A DNA stretch of 33,516 bases from a bacterium (GCA_021790255.1 JAJYIE010000011.1:1-33516); one strand, 5' to 3'; positions 23,489 through 32,537 are shown, counted from the first letter of the stretch. Notes: generated by a model from the letters alone, not told the origin. Made by a program: numbers and translations.

Positions 23489-25825
23489 CTATTGTGCTGC
23501 TTTGACCTGAGACTCGTTGGGAAGATACGCGGAAAAAGGATCGGTATAAGCGGTGATAATTTTTTGCTGGCCGTTTTGGTCAGTTTGCGGGACATTTTTA
23601 TACCCCAGGATGGTTTTGGGCACCTGCCCGGAAATTGCCAGATCTTTGTGCCCGTCAACTGTCGCTTCAATAATACCCGGGGGGCGGCTGAAGGCCGTAT
23701 CAGGCTGACCAGCTAGTAAATTGGTGATAATATCGTGCCAGATGGGAGCAGCCCCGGTAATGCCAGAGGTCAAAGCCGGATCCATTGGGGAGTAATCATT
23801 ATTGCCCACCCAAACGCCGACAACATACTCTGGCGTGTATCCGAAGGTCCAGTTGTCCCTTTTATCATCAGATGTGCCGGTTTTAACAGCCACGGTATGG
23901 CCGGGAATATAAAGCAGCGAGTGGGGGCCGAAAGCCGGAGCGCGGGCGCTGTCATCGGAAAGGACATTGGACAGAAGATATGCCACTTCGAGGGTTAAAA
24001 TTTGCTGGCCGCCATCGTGAGTATGATCTTCCAGGACATTATCATAAGGATCGGTGACTTTGAGAATTGCCTGCGGCTGGTGTTTCACTCCGGCATCGGC
24101 CACTGTGCCGTACACACTCATCATGTCAATCAGCCGGACGGCACCCCCACCCAAAGTTAAGGATAGGCCGTAATTTCCATTGGGATCCCAGGTATTGATG
24201 CCCATTTCCCGGGCAGTCTGCATCATTGCCGGCACTCCAACCGTAGCCAGCATTTTCACTGCCGGGATGTTGTAAGATGATCCGAAGGCAGTACGGATGG
24301 TCACCGGACCGTGAAATTGACCGTCATAATTGACTGGTGCGTAACTCTGTCCCCAGGCATTAGGAAAGTTTGTCGGGGTATCCAGCAAAACATTACCCGG
24401 GCTAAACCCTTGCTTGAAAGCTGTGGCATAAGTGACCACTTTAATTGATGAGCCGGGTTGGCGCAGGGCCAGGGCGGCATTGTAATTTCCCTGCGGCCCC
24501 CAGTAATTTTTGCTGCCGACCATAGCCATAATCTGGCCGGTTTGGGTATCAGTGACCATGGCTGCGCCATTGCCCACATTTAGGGAAGAAAGCTGGTCGA
24601 GTTGGTTCTGCACCACGCCCTCCGCCATCTTTTGGATATTTAAATCAAGAGTGGTATAAACTTTCAAGCCTCCCTGTGAGACAACCCGGTCACCGTACTC
24701 CGCAGCCAGAAGCGAGCGGACATACATGACAAAATGGGGAGCCTTGATATCGATGGTAGGAGGGCGGAAGTCCAATTTTTGGGCGTATGCTTTATCAGCC
24801 TGAGCCTTCGTCAGATACTCATCTTCTACCATTTGCTGAAGCACCTGTTTTTGCCTCTGTTTGCCCTGTTCCGGGTGGATACCGTAGGGGGAGTATTGGG
24901 TAGGCGAGGCAGGTAAACCGGCCAGATAAGCAGATTCAGCCAGGGTAAGCTCAGAAGCTTTTTTGCCAAAATACATCTCCGAGGCTGCTTCAACACCCCA
25001 GGCAGGCCCGCCGTATGGAGCTTCATTGAAATACATTTGCAGAATTTCATCTTTGGAGTAAATCCTCTCCGCCCAAAAAGCTAAAATAGCTTCCTTGATT
25101 TTGCGGGACCAGGTCTGATCAGGAGTAAGCATGGTATTTTTAATCAGCTGCTGGGTGATGGTTGAGCCGCCTTCCAGTTTCTGGCCGGCCAAATCAGCTT
25201 TAGCTGCCCGGATAATTCCCCAAATATCCACCCCCGGGTGGCTGAAGAAATGTTTATCTTCAATAGCGATAGTGGCATTAATCAGGCCAGAGGGTAGGTC
25301 ATCCAGCTTAACCAGCTTCCGGTTTTGCCCTTCATAAATTTGATAAAGCAGCTTGCCGTTGCGGTCATAAATTTCCGTCGTGAGGGGTGGTGTGTTGGTA
25401 GTCAGCTGGCGGGGAGAGGGCAGTGTGGTGGTTAGTTTGATGATCAGCACGGAGTAAAGGATAAAAATGACGCCGATGATGACCAAAAGAAGACGCAAAC
25501 GTGCAGGGCGGGGAACCAGGTGGCGAAAGAGCCGGGTCAGTCGACGCATTTGCCAGATAATCCAGAGCGTAGTCCGGGGCCGTCCTCTTTTGCGGCGCGG
25601 CAGGTGAAACTTGTGCGGAGCCGATAGACTGGGGCGTTTTTTGACCAGGCGGATGAATAAGTTCAGGCCTTTCTGTGGAAGACGGCCGATTTGTAAAATT
25701 ATGAAAAGCAGTAAAAAGAGGAAAGTTTTTAATGGTATGGAAAGTGCTTTTGGCCCAAACCGAATATGTTTGTACATTTTTGAAGTCTTGCTATTTTTGG
25801 CAGGTGAGCGGGACAGTTTTTTCAT
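23489..25825 (-). CDS. class A penicillin-binding protein (glycosyltransferase + transpeptidase)
   Basis: 778 residues. A basic N-terminus of about 110 residues contains an extra hydrophobic stretch (about 29-46) before the usual membrane anchor (about 110-131). The GT51 domain has the catalytic Glu in IEDKHFFSHPGVD (E189), GGSTITQQLIKN, RKIKEAILAFWAE and LAGLPASP. The transpeptidase has SSIK (S459, K462), SYN (517-519) and KTGT (648-651). It polymerises and crosslinks peptidoglycan on the outside of the membrane, working with MreB-guided growth. The extra hydrophobic segment is unusual: either a re-entrant region or a second helix, in which case topology needs an explanation. Confidence 0.95.
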   Translation of the reverse strand: MKKLSRSPAKNSKTSKMYKHIRFGPKALSIPLKTFLFLLLFIILQIGRLPQKGLNLFIRLVKKRPSLSAPHKFHLPRRKRGRPRTTLWIIWQMRRLTRLFRHLVPRPARLRLLLVIIGVIFILYSVLIIKLTTTLPSPRQLTTNTPPLTTEIYDRNGKLLYQIYEGQNRKLVKLDDLPSGLINATIAIEDKHFFSHPGVDIWGIIRAAKADLAGQKLEGGSTITQQLIKNTMLTPDQTWSRKIKEAILAFWAERIYSKDEILQMYFNEAPYGGPAWGVEAASEMYFGKKASELTLAESAYLAGLPASPTQYSPYGIHPEQGKQRQKQVLQQMVEDEYLTKAQADKAYAQKLDFRPPTIDIKAPHFVMYVRSLLAAEYGDRVVSQGGLKVYTTLDLNIQKMAEGVVQNQLDQLSSLNVGNGAAMVTDTQTGQIMAMVGSKNYWGPQGNYNAALALRQPGSSIKVVTYATAFKQGFSPGNVLLDTPTNFPNAWGQSYAPVNYDGQFHGPVTIRTAFGSSYNIPAVKMLATVGVPAMMQTAREMGINTWDPNGNYGLSLTLGGGAVRLIDMMSVYGTVADAGVKHQPQAILKVTDPYDNVLEDHTHDGGQQILTLEVAYLLSNVLSDDSARAPAFGPHSLLYIPGHTVAVKTGTSDDKRDNWTFGYTPEYVVGVWVGNNDYSPMDPALTSGITGAAPIWHDIITNLLAGQPDTAFSRPPGIIEATVDGHKDLAISGQVPKTILGYKNVPQTDQNGQQKIITAYTDPFSAYLPNESQVKAAQ

Positions 25826-25892
25826 GGTTAAAAGCTAGGGGAAAATAGTGTTGTTTTAGATCATCGGCATCTCCTTTTCTCTATTTTCATCA

Positions 25893-25909
25893 GCCTGAAT
25901 TTGTCAGGC
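25893..25909. other. 6-bp hairpin in the spacer upstream of the PBP gene
   Basis: GCCTGA (25893-25898) and TCAGGC (25904-25909) with a 5-base loop. It is not followed by a T tract in either direction. The rest of the 211-bp spacer (25826-26036) has no ORF or recognisable site. Confidence 0.35.
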
Positions 25910-26036
25910 GTGATTTGTGCCTATTTGAGGGGGGGTTCTAAGCACATTGTACTCTAAAAAAGTTACAAGAAAAGTCTAACTAAATAGCACAAACACTAGC
26001 AAAATATGTCAATCGGATGATTTTTGGAAACTGGTT

Positions 26037-27074
26037 TTAGCGGAAAATACCTTCGGCATACTGCCAATACTGTGGATGGCCTTGTTCCTTCATCCAGTCC
26101 CACCATTCCGCGCCCCACAGGTAAATTTCATCGAACCCCACCTGGCGGGCAAATTCAACATTCTTTTTCATCTGCTCCGGTGACAGCCGCCGGATTTGTT
26201 CGGGTATGGGGATGGTAGTGATAGGTTGGGTAGCCCAGGGTTCAGCCTGCAGTTCAGAGATAATAATTTTTTGGTTTGTATGGGCAAACAATTTTCTTGT
26301 CACGTCGGATTTAATGCGGTAGAACCATGGCTGAAGAGGATAAGGCAGTTCGCCGAAATGAGGGTCATAAACCGTCCGGTAAAGGGTGGTGCCAAAATAA
26401 TCAGACAGCCTCATGGTTACGTTCCATAAACTCAGTTCACCGGAATCGGTTAAAATAATTGGTTTGTCGGTTAAACTGTGCACCAGCCCGACTTCCTGCT
26501 TTAAAAATCTTTCATCGGAGGGCGGGCAGATTCCGAAAGGGAAAAGGGGCTCATTTTCTACCTGAAAAGCGTAAATGGCAGGCTGGTTGCGGTAGCGGGT
26601 AACCACAGTTCGGATCATCGGCAGCTCTTCCTTTTCCCGGACGGATTGGTCCGAATGGTCCAGCCACTGTGGTGCCCGGCATTCCGGCCAGCGGGGCAGC
26701 TTGTAGCCGACTGTAAGCAGCACCTTGGCCTGGTGGCGGCCGGCCTCACCTACATAATAATCAAGGTCGTTGAAATCATAAGCTCCCGGCTGTGGCTCGA
26801 TTTCATTCCAGTATGCATTAAGGCGGATCAGTTTAACATCCAGTTGGCTAAGAATATCCTCGTAAGTTTGGTGTGGATCAAGGCCCAATTCGGCAGCATA
26901 ATCAGGCGAGTAAGACACCCCAAGCTGAGCCGGCTGGTTGAGGTAAATCCGGTCCAATACCCGGTTGTACCGGAAAAAAATAGCCACCGCCACAATTGCC
27001 CCGCCCAGAAGAATTATCTGGATATGCTGGTGGTGAATGTCAGCCTGTTGCCTGATATGATGACGGATGCTCAT
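26037..27074 (-). CDS. membrane-anchored glycoside hydrolase of clan GH-A (GH5/GH42-like)
   Basis: 345 residues. One membrane helix near the N-terminus (about 19-34), with the (beta/alpha)8 domain outside. Early signature: LGVSYSPDYAAELGLDP, then VKLIRLNAYWNEIEPQPGAYDFNDLDYYV, the entry strand typical of GH5/42-type barrels. The acid/base candidate is E175 in FQVENEP; the nucleophile candidate is E274 in IISELQAEPW. Substrate not determinable. The start overlaps the EamA gene by 4 bp (ATGA). Confidence 0.82.
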   Translation of the reverse strand: MSIRHHIRQQADIHHQHIQIILLGGAIVAVAIFFRYNRVLDRIYLNQPAQLGVSYSPDYAAELGLDPHQTYEDILSQLDVKLIRLNAYWNEIEPQPGAYDFNDLDYYVGEAGRHQAKVLLTVGYKLPRWPECRAPQWLDHSDQSVREKEELPMIRTVVTRYRNQPAIYAFQVENEPLFPFGICPPSDERFLKQEVGLVHSLTDKPIILTDSGELSLWNVTMRLSDYFGTTLYRTVYDPHFGELPYPLQPWFYRIKSDVTRKLFAHTNQKIIISELQAEPWATQPITTIPIPEQIRRLSPEQMKKNVEFARQVGFDEIYLWGAEWWDWMKEQGHPQYWQYAEGIFR

Positions 27075-28000
27075 TTGGTTAGCAAAAATAACCCCAGACT
27101 AATGATAAGAGCCCCGGCAGTTTTTAAAGCAATGACGTTTTTGGTGAGTGTTTCGTCCAAAAGTCCGGGCCTTTTTTTCGCCAAAGCCAGGGCAACCGTA
27201 ATAATGACAATATATTGGACGCCGAAAAGCGAGTTGACCAGGGCGGGATTGGCTAAAGAGATGGCGAAGGAGATTAAGAGGCCCTGGACAGCGCCCATGG
27301 TTTGGCCGGAAAACAATAATATTGCTGAGGTTTTAGTGCTGACTTCCCGGTCTTTTTTCCGGGAAGCGAAAATGTTTTGTCTAAGAGAAGGCCAAAGCAG
27401 GAAAGTTAAAACAAAAAGCCCGCTGGAAACCCGCGCCGCCACCAGACCGCTTATAAAATCCATGCCTTTATAAGCTTCCGCCAGCAGGACATACGAAACG
27501 GCGAATAACAATCCCGATAAAATCATCCAGTTGAAACGGTCATCAAAACGCAGTTTGCTGAACCAAATGTTGGCCGTCAGAATAGCTGATCCTGAAAGCA
27601 GGACGAAAAAACCAGTATACTGGTCGGGTGTCAGAAGCTGATGAAAGAGGAAACTGCCAATGATTAGGGCAAAGAAGGGATTGAGCATGCCGACAATGGG
27701 GCCGACTACTGAAGCCTCGTTTTTTTGCAGGCTGGTGTACATGGCCTGCAAGGCCAAAGCGGCGGCGATGCCGGAAAAGACGGCCATAACCATTTCTCTT
27801 GGAGCGCCGAAATTTTTTGCCCAAGGCAAAAGTAATAAAGCCGCCAGCTGCAAAACATTGACATAAAAAGTGTAGACAATAGGTTTGGGCAAACTGTGTT
27901 TGATAAGGATTTTATCAATAGTGATTGAGCCGGCGTTTAAGGTATAAGCCAGAACAGAAATCGGTAAAAATAAATTATGGATGGCCGAAAGGGCGCTCAT
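27071..28000 (-). CDS. EamA/DMT-family transporter
   Basis: 309 residues with about ten hydrophobic helices arranged as two repeats of five. The first repeat ends near residue 150 and the second contains QTMGAVQGLLISFAISLANPALVNSLFGVQYIVI. This is the drug/metabolite transporter superfamily. Usual cargoes are amino acids, nucleotide sugars or lipid-linked sugars. Sandwiched with 4-bp overlaps between two glycoside hydrolases, it is inferred to move a sugar or glycoside. No specific motif supports a cargo. Confidence 0.85.
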   Translation of the reverse strand: MSALSAIHNLFLPISVLAYTLNAGSITIDKILIKHSLPKPIVYTFYVNVLQLAALLLLPWAKNFGAPREMVMAVFSGIAAALALQAMYTSLQKNEASVVGPIVGMLNPFFALIIGSFLFHQLLTPDQYTGFFVLLSGSAILTANIWFSKLRFDDRFNWMILSGLLFAVSYVLLAEAYKGMDFISGLVAARVSSGLFVLTFLLWPSLRQNIFASRKKDREVSTKTSAILLFSGQTMGAVQGLLISFAISLANPALVNSLFGVQYIVIITVALALAKKRPGLLDETLTKNVIALKTAGALIISLGLFLLTK

Positions 28001-29295
28001 TTGATTTCTCCCAGTCCTGGAATGTCGATAACCTCATCAGCATGGATGCGGTGACCTAAGAATTTCATCAGCTCGTGGCGGATGCCGTTATATTTGATGA
28101 TATCGGTGTAAACTAAAGCTGACGGTTTGACCTTCCGCTCCTGGGTTTGCCGGTTGACTGCTATCAGGCCAAACTCTGGTTCAAAGCCTTTTTCCCACTC
28201 CAAATTATCTAAAAGCGACCAGTAGAAAAAGCCGCGCACATCCACACCGGCCCGGATAGCCTGGTGGACTTCCACCAGATATTGCATCAAAAAGCGTATG
28301 CGCCTGTCGTCGTTGGTGGTAGCTATGCCACATTCCGTAATATAAATGGGAAGGTGATCGGATAAATCCATGAGAATTTTAAAAATTCCCGGCGGATAAA
28401 TTTCAAAACCCATGTCGGAAACGTCTTTAGAAAATGCTGTGACATCGACCAGTTTAGGCAGCAGGCCGTTCTTACATTCCATGCGGTGATGGAAATAATA
28501 ATTGACCCCCAAAAAATCATGGTAGCCGCGGGTTAGGAAATGGAAAAGGTGGTTAGCAAAGATGTCGGAAAAGACGACGCCGAGTTGTTCAATCGGTGAG
28601 TGCATATGGAAGGCTTCGTAAGTTTGGACGTTTTGAGCGATGCCGACTTTGGCGCCGGGGATAAATTTATGGATGGTTTTGTAGGCTTTTTTATGGGCAC
28701 GGGTTAAATTCCAGTTAGCCTTCAGGACAGCCAAGCTGCTCTTTTTTTGTGGCGGCCAGCTGCCTTCAATATAATCCATATACACCAAAATTTCCGGCTC
28801 ATTGATGGTTACCCAAAGGTCAACTTGGTCTTTAATCTCCGACACAACGGTTTTGACATACCGCTCAAAATAGGCCGGAGCCCGGAAATTTTCCCAGCCG
28901 CCTTTTTTGGCGATCCACAATGGGAGAGAGAAATGGTTGAGAGTTAACATGATTTTAATATCGCGCTTTTTTAAAGCCTCAAGGACTTGTTTGTAATGCT
29001 CAATGGCTGAATAATCAAATTTGCCTTCTTCCGGCTCGATGCGCGCCCATTCAATACTTAAGCGGTGGGCATTATGATTTAAAGACTTGAGAAGGTCAAA
29101 GTCTTCCTCGAAGCGGTTATATTCATCGCAGGCTACCCCGGAGCGTTTTTCTTCCGGCTGGTGTTTTTGTTCCCACTCCCACCAATCGGAGTGGATATTG
29201 TTTCCCTCAACCTGGTGGGCGGAAGTAGCGGCACCCCAGAGGAATTCATCCGGAAAATTTAAAGTAGCGTGATCATGTTTGACGGGAAAAGACAT
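27997..29295 (-). CDS. GH1 beta-glycosidase
   Basis: 432 residues, normal for GH1. It starts FPDEFLWGAATSAHQVEGN, the GH1 N-terminal signature. The acid/base Glu is E166 in TINEPE; the nucleophile is E321 in YITECGIA (normally ITENG, so Asn is replaced by Cys). FFYWSLLDNLEWEKGF closes the barrel. It has no signal peptide, so it acts in the cytoplasm on beta-linked disaccharides or glycosides, perhaps those taken up by the overlapping transporter. First gene of a three-gene operon; a TATGCT hexamer lies nine bases before the ATG. Confidence 0.94.
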   Translation of the reverse strand: MSFPVKHDHATLNFPDEFLWGAATSAHQVEGNNIHSDWWEWEQKHQPEEKRSGVACDEYNRFEEDFDLLKSLNHNAHRLSIEWARIEPEEGKFDYSAIEHYKQVLEALKKRDIKIMLTLNHFSLPLWIAKKGGWENFRAPAYFERYVKTVVSEIKDQVDLWVTINEPEILVYMDYIEGSWPPQKKSSLAVLKANWNLTRAHKKAYKTIHKFIPGAKVGIAQNVQTYEAFHMHSPIEQLGVVFSDIFANHLFHFLTRGYHDFLGVNYYFHHRMECKNGLLPKLVDVTAFSKDVSDMGFEIYPPGIFKILMDLSDHLPIYITECGIATTNDDRRIRFLMQYLVEVHQAIRAGVDVRGFFYWSLLDNLEWEKGFEPEFGLIAVNRQTQERKVKPSALVYTDIIKYNGIRHELMKFLGHRIHADEVIDIPGLGEIK

Positions 29296-29382
29296 TCCGT
29301 CTTTAGCATATCACACTGTTATTTTTCGTGAGAATACCTCGTAGCTTTGCTGCGGAGTAGTTTATTGCACTTTGGAGCTGAG

Positions 29383-29772
29383 TCAGGCGGAAGTATATTT
29401 GTCGACAATTTTTACCAGGTCGTTGATATCAAAAGGTTTGGCCAGGAAATCGTCAGCACCCATCTTTCTGGCAATAGCTTCGCCCTCCGAAAGGGCGGAA
29501 ACAACAACAACCGGGATATTCCGCATTGATTTATTGGCCCGCAGCTTTTTGATAATCTCCGACCCGTCCATGCCGGTCATCCACAAATCCAACAGGATAA
29601 TATGAGGCCGGTTCTTCCGGATGGCGGGCAGTACTCCGGTGCCGTGGTTATGAACTATTACCTGATAATAGTGGTCTTCTAAAATGATTTTAATGACTTC
29701 AGAAATACCTAAGTCATCTTCAACTACCAGCACTTTTTTACTGTTCGACTTGGGTCGAGAGGTACCTTTCAT
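29383..29772 (-). CDS. single-domain response regulator
   Basis: 129 residues made of one receiver domain and no output domain. The acidic pocket is E18-D19-D20 (VVEDD), the phosphate acceptor D62 in IILLDLWMTGMDG, S92 in VVVVSALS and K112 in LAKPFD. Being output-less it must act through protein partners or as a phosphate relay. The start overlaps the kinase gene by 4 bp (ATGA), so the two are coupled. Confidence 0.93.
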   Translation of the reverse strand: MKGTSRPKSNSKKVLVVEDDLGISEVIKIILEDHYYQVIVHNHGTGVLPAIRKNRPHIILLDLWMTGMDGSEIIKKLRANKSMRNIPVVVVSALSEGEAIARKMGADDFLAKPFDINDLVKIVDKYTSA

Positions 29773-31550
29773 TTTTTTGCCGGTTGCCTAAGTTGCGCGA
29801 CCTCTTTTAAGGGCAGTGAGAAGTAAAAAACTGAACCCTGACCTTCCATACTCCTCACCCACATCCTACCACCATGAAGTTTAACAATTTTATTGGCGAT
29901 GTAAAGACCCAATCCAAGGCCCGGGAACCGTTCGCCTTTTGGGCCTTTAATCCGGAAGAAACGGTCAAAAACCCTTTCCCGTAAACTGTCCGGGATACCG
30001 ACACCGAAATCTTTGATGCTAATGGTTAAAAAATGGGGAGAGTAGGTTGTTTTAATAATGATCGCGTTTGATTGAGGAGAGTATTTGATGGCGTTGGATA
30101 ATAAGTTAGTGATAACCTGAGCCAGATGGTCACGGTCAGCATAAATCTTTCCCCTGAAGGAGTTTTTGACTTCAATGCAATGCGTTGTTTCGGTTTGCTG
30201 GAAATCATTCACCAGATCCTCCAAAAATTTGTCAAAACTAAACATCTTTCTTTTCAGCGCAAAATTATCGCTGGCTACCTTACTGACATCTAACAGGCTT
30301 GTAACCAGTTCTAGGAGGCGGTTTAAATATGTTTCAAAGCGGCTGAAATATTGGTAATCGGCCTGCCGTTCGGGGCGGGCACTGCGCTGCCGGAAGAGTT
30401 GAGTAAGAGCTTTTAACGTTGTGAGGGGAGTTTTTAGCTCATGACTGGCAATGGCGATAAACTCATCCTTTTGCTGCTCCAGTTTTAATCTTTCGGAAAT
30501 ATCGTGGAGGGTAACTGCAACACCGGTCACCCTGTTATTGTTGATAATGGGGGAGGCGCTGGCTATGACGGCAATATCGGTACCTGTTTTAGTAGTAATA
30601 AGGAAAATGCGTCCGGTGACCGGCTTGCCCCTGATAGCGCCCAGAAAAAGATAATCCTCAAACGAAGCCGGTGCCCCGCTGAGGAGCCGCATTTTAAGTG
30701 TCTTGTTAACTTTTGTAAACCGTTTGCCGATAAGATCAAATCCCAGCATGGTTAAAGTTGCGGGGTTGAAGCTGGCCAACGTTCCCCGGGCATCATATAT
30801 TAAGACGGGATCGGTTAGGGCCATAAAAACAGCATCCAGTTCGCTGGCGTGTCTGCTGGCCTCCGCAGCCTTGCGGGCAGTCTGGGCCTGTTCTTTTTGG
30901 ATTTGGCTGAGCAGCTGTTCTCTCTCCAGATCAGAGTGGACATCCTCACTGACATCCACACAGGAAATAACCAAACCCGCGATTTTTCCGCCGCGTTTCA
31001 CCGGAACTAAGTTTAGATCCCAATAGGTTTCTTTTTCACTCCGACTGGGGAATGGCAGAAGAATCCGCGGGTATGTTACTTTCCGGCCCAGGCTGCAAGC
31101 CTGCTCAAACATCCGGCGGTACTTTTCGTCAGGAAAAAGCGCAAAATAATTTTTTCCCAGCAGTTCATGTTTTTTAAAGCCGCCGCTTTTTGCGTAAGCG
31201 GAATTAACTTTGAGGAAGTTAAAATTCCGGTCAACCATCGCCAGGCTGGCTTTGGTGTTTTCCAAGATTGTTTCCCGCAGGTCCCGCTCATATTTTAAGG
31301 CAGCGGCCCGTTTTTGGGTGTGTTGTATCTGCTGCCGGAAACGGGTAATCAGGCGGGTCTGGTCTTTTTCCGGCCGGCCAGCCAGCCATTTTTCTGAATT
31401 TCCGCCCCACGCTTTCTCCGACTGCAAAGCAGCCAGGCCTCCTTTACGGCCGGAACTGGACTTACCTCCTGTCCGGCGACCCAATTTTTTTTGAGGAATG
31501 GAATTCTTGCGGGTTACTTGATTTCCCAAAGCCTTATCCTCATAAGACAC
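29769..31550 (-). CDS. soluble PAS-PAS histidine kinase
   Basis: 593 residues from a GTG. The first 75 or so are basic and Gly/Ser-rich. A helix (about 70-95) leads into PAS 1 (about 95-205, NFLKVNSAYAKSGG, then a PAC-like end VISCVDVSED). A coiled coil (about 205-240) is followed by PAS 2 (about 240-355, TLHDISERLKLEQQ). HisKA: EFIAIASHELKTPLTTLKAL, with the phosphorylated His. ATPase: NLLSNAIKYSPQS (N box), IKDFGVGIPDSL (G1), RFPGLGLGLYIANKIV (G2). No membrane helix is seen, so it senses a cytoplasmic signal. A short palindrome (AGTTTA/TAAACT, 31555-31569) sits just before the start. It probably phosphorylates the receiver encoded next. Confidence 0.93.
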   Translation of the reverse strand: MSYEDKALGNQVTRKNSIPQKKLGRRTGGKSSSGRKGGLAALQSEKAWGGNSEKWLAGRPEKDQTRLITRFRQQIQHTQKRAAALKYERDLRETILENTKASLAMVDRNFNFLKVNSAYAKSGGFKKHELLGKNYFALFPDEKYRRMFEQACSLGRKVTYPRILLPFPSRSEKETYWDLNLVPVKRGGKIAGLVISCVDVSEDVHSDLEREQLLSQIQKEQAQTARKAAEASRHASELDAVFMALTDPVLIYDARGTLASFNPATLTMLGFDLIGKRFTKVNKTLKMRLLSGAPASFEDYLFLGAIRGKPVTGRIFLITTKTGTDIAVIASASPIINNNRVTGVAVTLHDISERLKLEQQKDEFIAIASHELKTPLTTLKALTQLFRQRSARPERQADYQYFSRFETYLNRLLELVTSLLDVSKVASDNFALKRKMFSFDKFLEDLVNDFQQTETTHCIEVKNSFRGKIYADRDHLAQVITNLLSNAIKYSPQSNAIIIKTTYSPHFLTISIKDFGVGIPDSLRERVFDRFFRIKGPKGERFPGLGLGLYIANKIVKLHGGRMWVRSMEGQGSVFYFSLPLKEVAQLRQPAKK

Positions 31551-31554
31551 CTTT

Positions 31555-31569
31555 AGTTTAACCTAAACT
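31555..31569. promoter_or_regulatory. small palindrome upstream of the kinase start
   Basis: AGTTTA (31555-31560), ACC, TAAACT (31564-31569): a perfect 6-bp inverted repeat 4 bases upstream of the GTG. It could be an operator; TAAACT on the minus strand might equally be a -10. Confidence 0.3.
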
Positions 31570-31664
31570 CCTATAGATTGACACAATGGCCGGGGAGAGG
31601 CAATTAGGCAGATTACTGTTTGATACAAGTACGCTTTAGTAAACCGCGCCGGAAGAGATGTCGG

Positions 31665-31735
31665 CACGGGAGCCAGGATTTGAACCTGGAAAAGCAGTTT
31701 TGGAGACTGCTGTGATACCGTTTCACCACTCCCGT
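31665..31735 (-). tRNA. tRNA-Trp(CCA)
   Basis: Minus-strand cloverleaf: acceptor ACGGGAG/CTCCCGT, D-stem GTGA/TCAC, anticodon stem GCAGT/ACTGC with loop CTCCAAA (anticodon CCA, reads TGG), T-arm CCAGG-TTCAAAT-CCTGG, discriminator G. The 3' end is G-C-C-G, so CCA is not encoded. Confidence 0.95.
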
Positions 31736-31830
31736 AAACTTTTGATATTGTACCTTAAACGATCGGTTGAAACAAACCTCTTGCAAAATTGCCCAATCTG
31801 CGGTAACTATTAAGTATTACCTGTTAATAT

Positions 31831-32103
31831 ATGGCAATTATTGAGAAGGGACTGCGGGAGGGGACTGATCAATATACTGCTGGTGCTGTCACACAGTTAC
31901 CGGAACTGCCGCCTCGTATACTGGGTGAAGAAATTCTTTACCAGCAGGGAGGCTTTAAGAGAGTCCGCCGCTACCTGGCAGGGTATCATCCGCATTTGGG
32001 AGCGCTTCATTTTGGTTGGGCAGGGCTGGAAACAATTCAGGAAACAGACGTGATTTCCCCGATTCGGCTTATCAATGTAACTGGAAGCGGAGAGGCTACT
32101 TAA
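31831..32103 (+). CDS. 90-residue hypothetical protein between tRNA-Trp and rpmG
   Basis: The only + strand gene in this block. I do not recognise the family. The sequence is of ordinary protein-like composition (LPELPPRILGEEILYQQGGF, GYHPHLGALHFGWAGLE), without membrane helices or repeats. A TATTAC hexamer at 31815-31820 lies ten bases before the ATG, with TTGCCC (31790-31795) as a poor -35. Its last 8 bp overlap the end of rpmG on the other strand. Confidence 0.5.
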   Translation: MAIIEKGLREGTDQYTAGAVTQLPELPPRILGEEILYQQGGFKRVRRYLAGYHPHLGALHFGWAGLETIQETDVISPIRLINVTGSGEAT

Positions 32104-32266
32104 TTTTTACCTCGTTGTGCAGAGTGGATTTATTGCAGACAGCACAAAATTTTTGCATGGCTAATTTTTCTTTGGTATTGATGACATTTTTGCTCGTCAC
32201 GTAATTTTTGCTGTTGCAAACAGAACACTCTAAATTAAAGATTTGCCGGTTGCCTTTCTTAGCCAT
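32096..32266 (-). CDS. rpmG: ribosomal protein bL33
   Basis: 56 residues, found by reading the minus strand between the tRNAs. It starts MAKKGNRQIFNLECSVCN and contains two CxxC pairs (C14-C17 and C41-C44), so it is the zinc-binding form of L33. The C-terminus is KSTLHNEVKIK. Zinc-type L33 is common in Gram-positive-type and deep-branching bacteria. It has its own strong promoter with a leader of only a few bases. It lies in the order tRNA-Thr, tRNA-Thr, rpmG, tRNA-Trp. Confidence 0.95.
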   Translation of the reverse strand: MAKKGNRQIFNLECSVCNSKNYVTSKNVINTKEKLAMQKFCAVCNKSTLHNEVKIK

Positions 32267-32277
32267 ATTAAGTAATG

Positions 32278-32306
32278 ATTATATCTTAGTTGGAATAATG
32301 TTGCAA
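32278..32306 (-). promoter_or_regulatory. promoter of rpmG
   Basis: Minus strand TTGCAA (32301-32306), exactly 17 bp, perfect TATAAT (32278-32283). The ATG at 32266 begins 11 bases past the -10, so the leader is about 4-5 bases and contains no Shine-Dalgarno sequence. Confidence 0.75.
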
Positions 32307-32339
32307 GGCTAGAGAAGCTAAAGACGGAGAATTGTTCCC

Positions 32340-32414
32340 TGGAGCCTGAGACGAGAATCGGACTCGTGACTTCCATCTTACCAAGATGGCGTTCTGCCAC
32401 TGAACTACCCAGGC
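32340..32414 (-). tRNA. tRNA-Thr(GGT), CCA encoded
   Basis: Minus-strand cloverleaf: acceptor GCCTGGG/CTCAGGC with one G-T pair, D-stem GTTC/GAAC, anticodon stem CCATC/GATGG with loop TTGGTAA (anticodon GGT, reads ACC and ACT), T-arm ACGAG-TCCGATT-CTCGT, discriminator T followed by CCA at 32340-32342. It is the only one of the five tRNAs here with an encoded CCA. Confidence 0.94.
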
Positions 32415-32537
32415 GCTTTGCAGCTTCACTCCTTAAGTGTAAACTAACGGAAAAATTTTATCATGGATTGGACGAAGAATAAACTACAACTAGGAAAAAC
32501 TGTACGGCCATCATGATGTTGTCTCAATTGACTTTTG

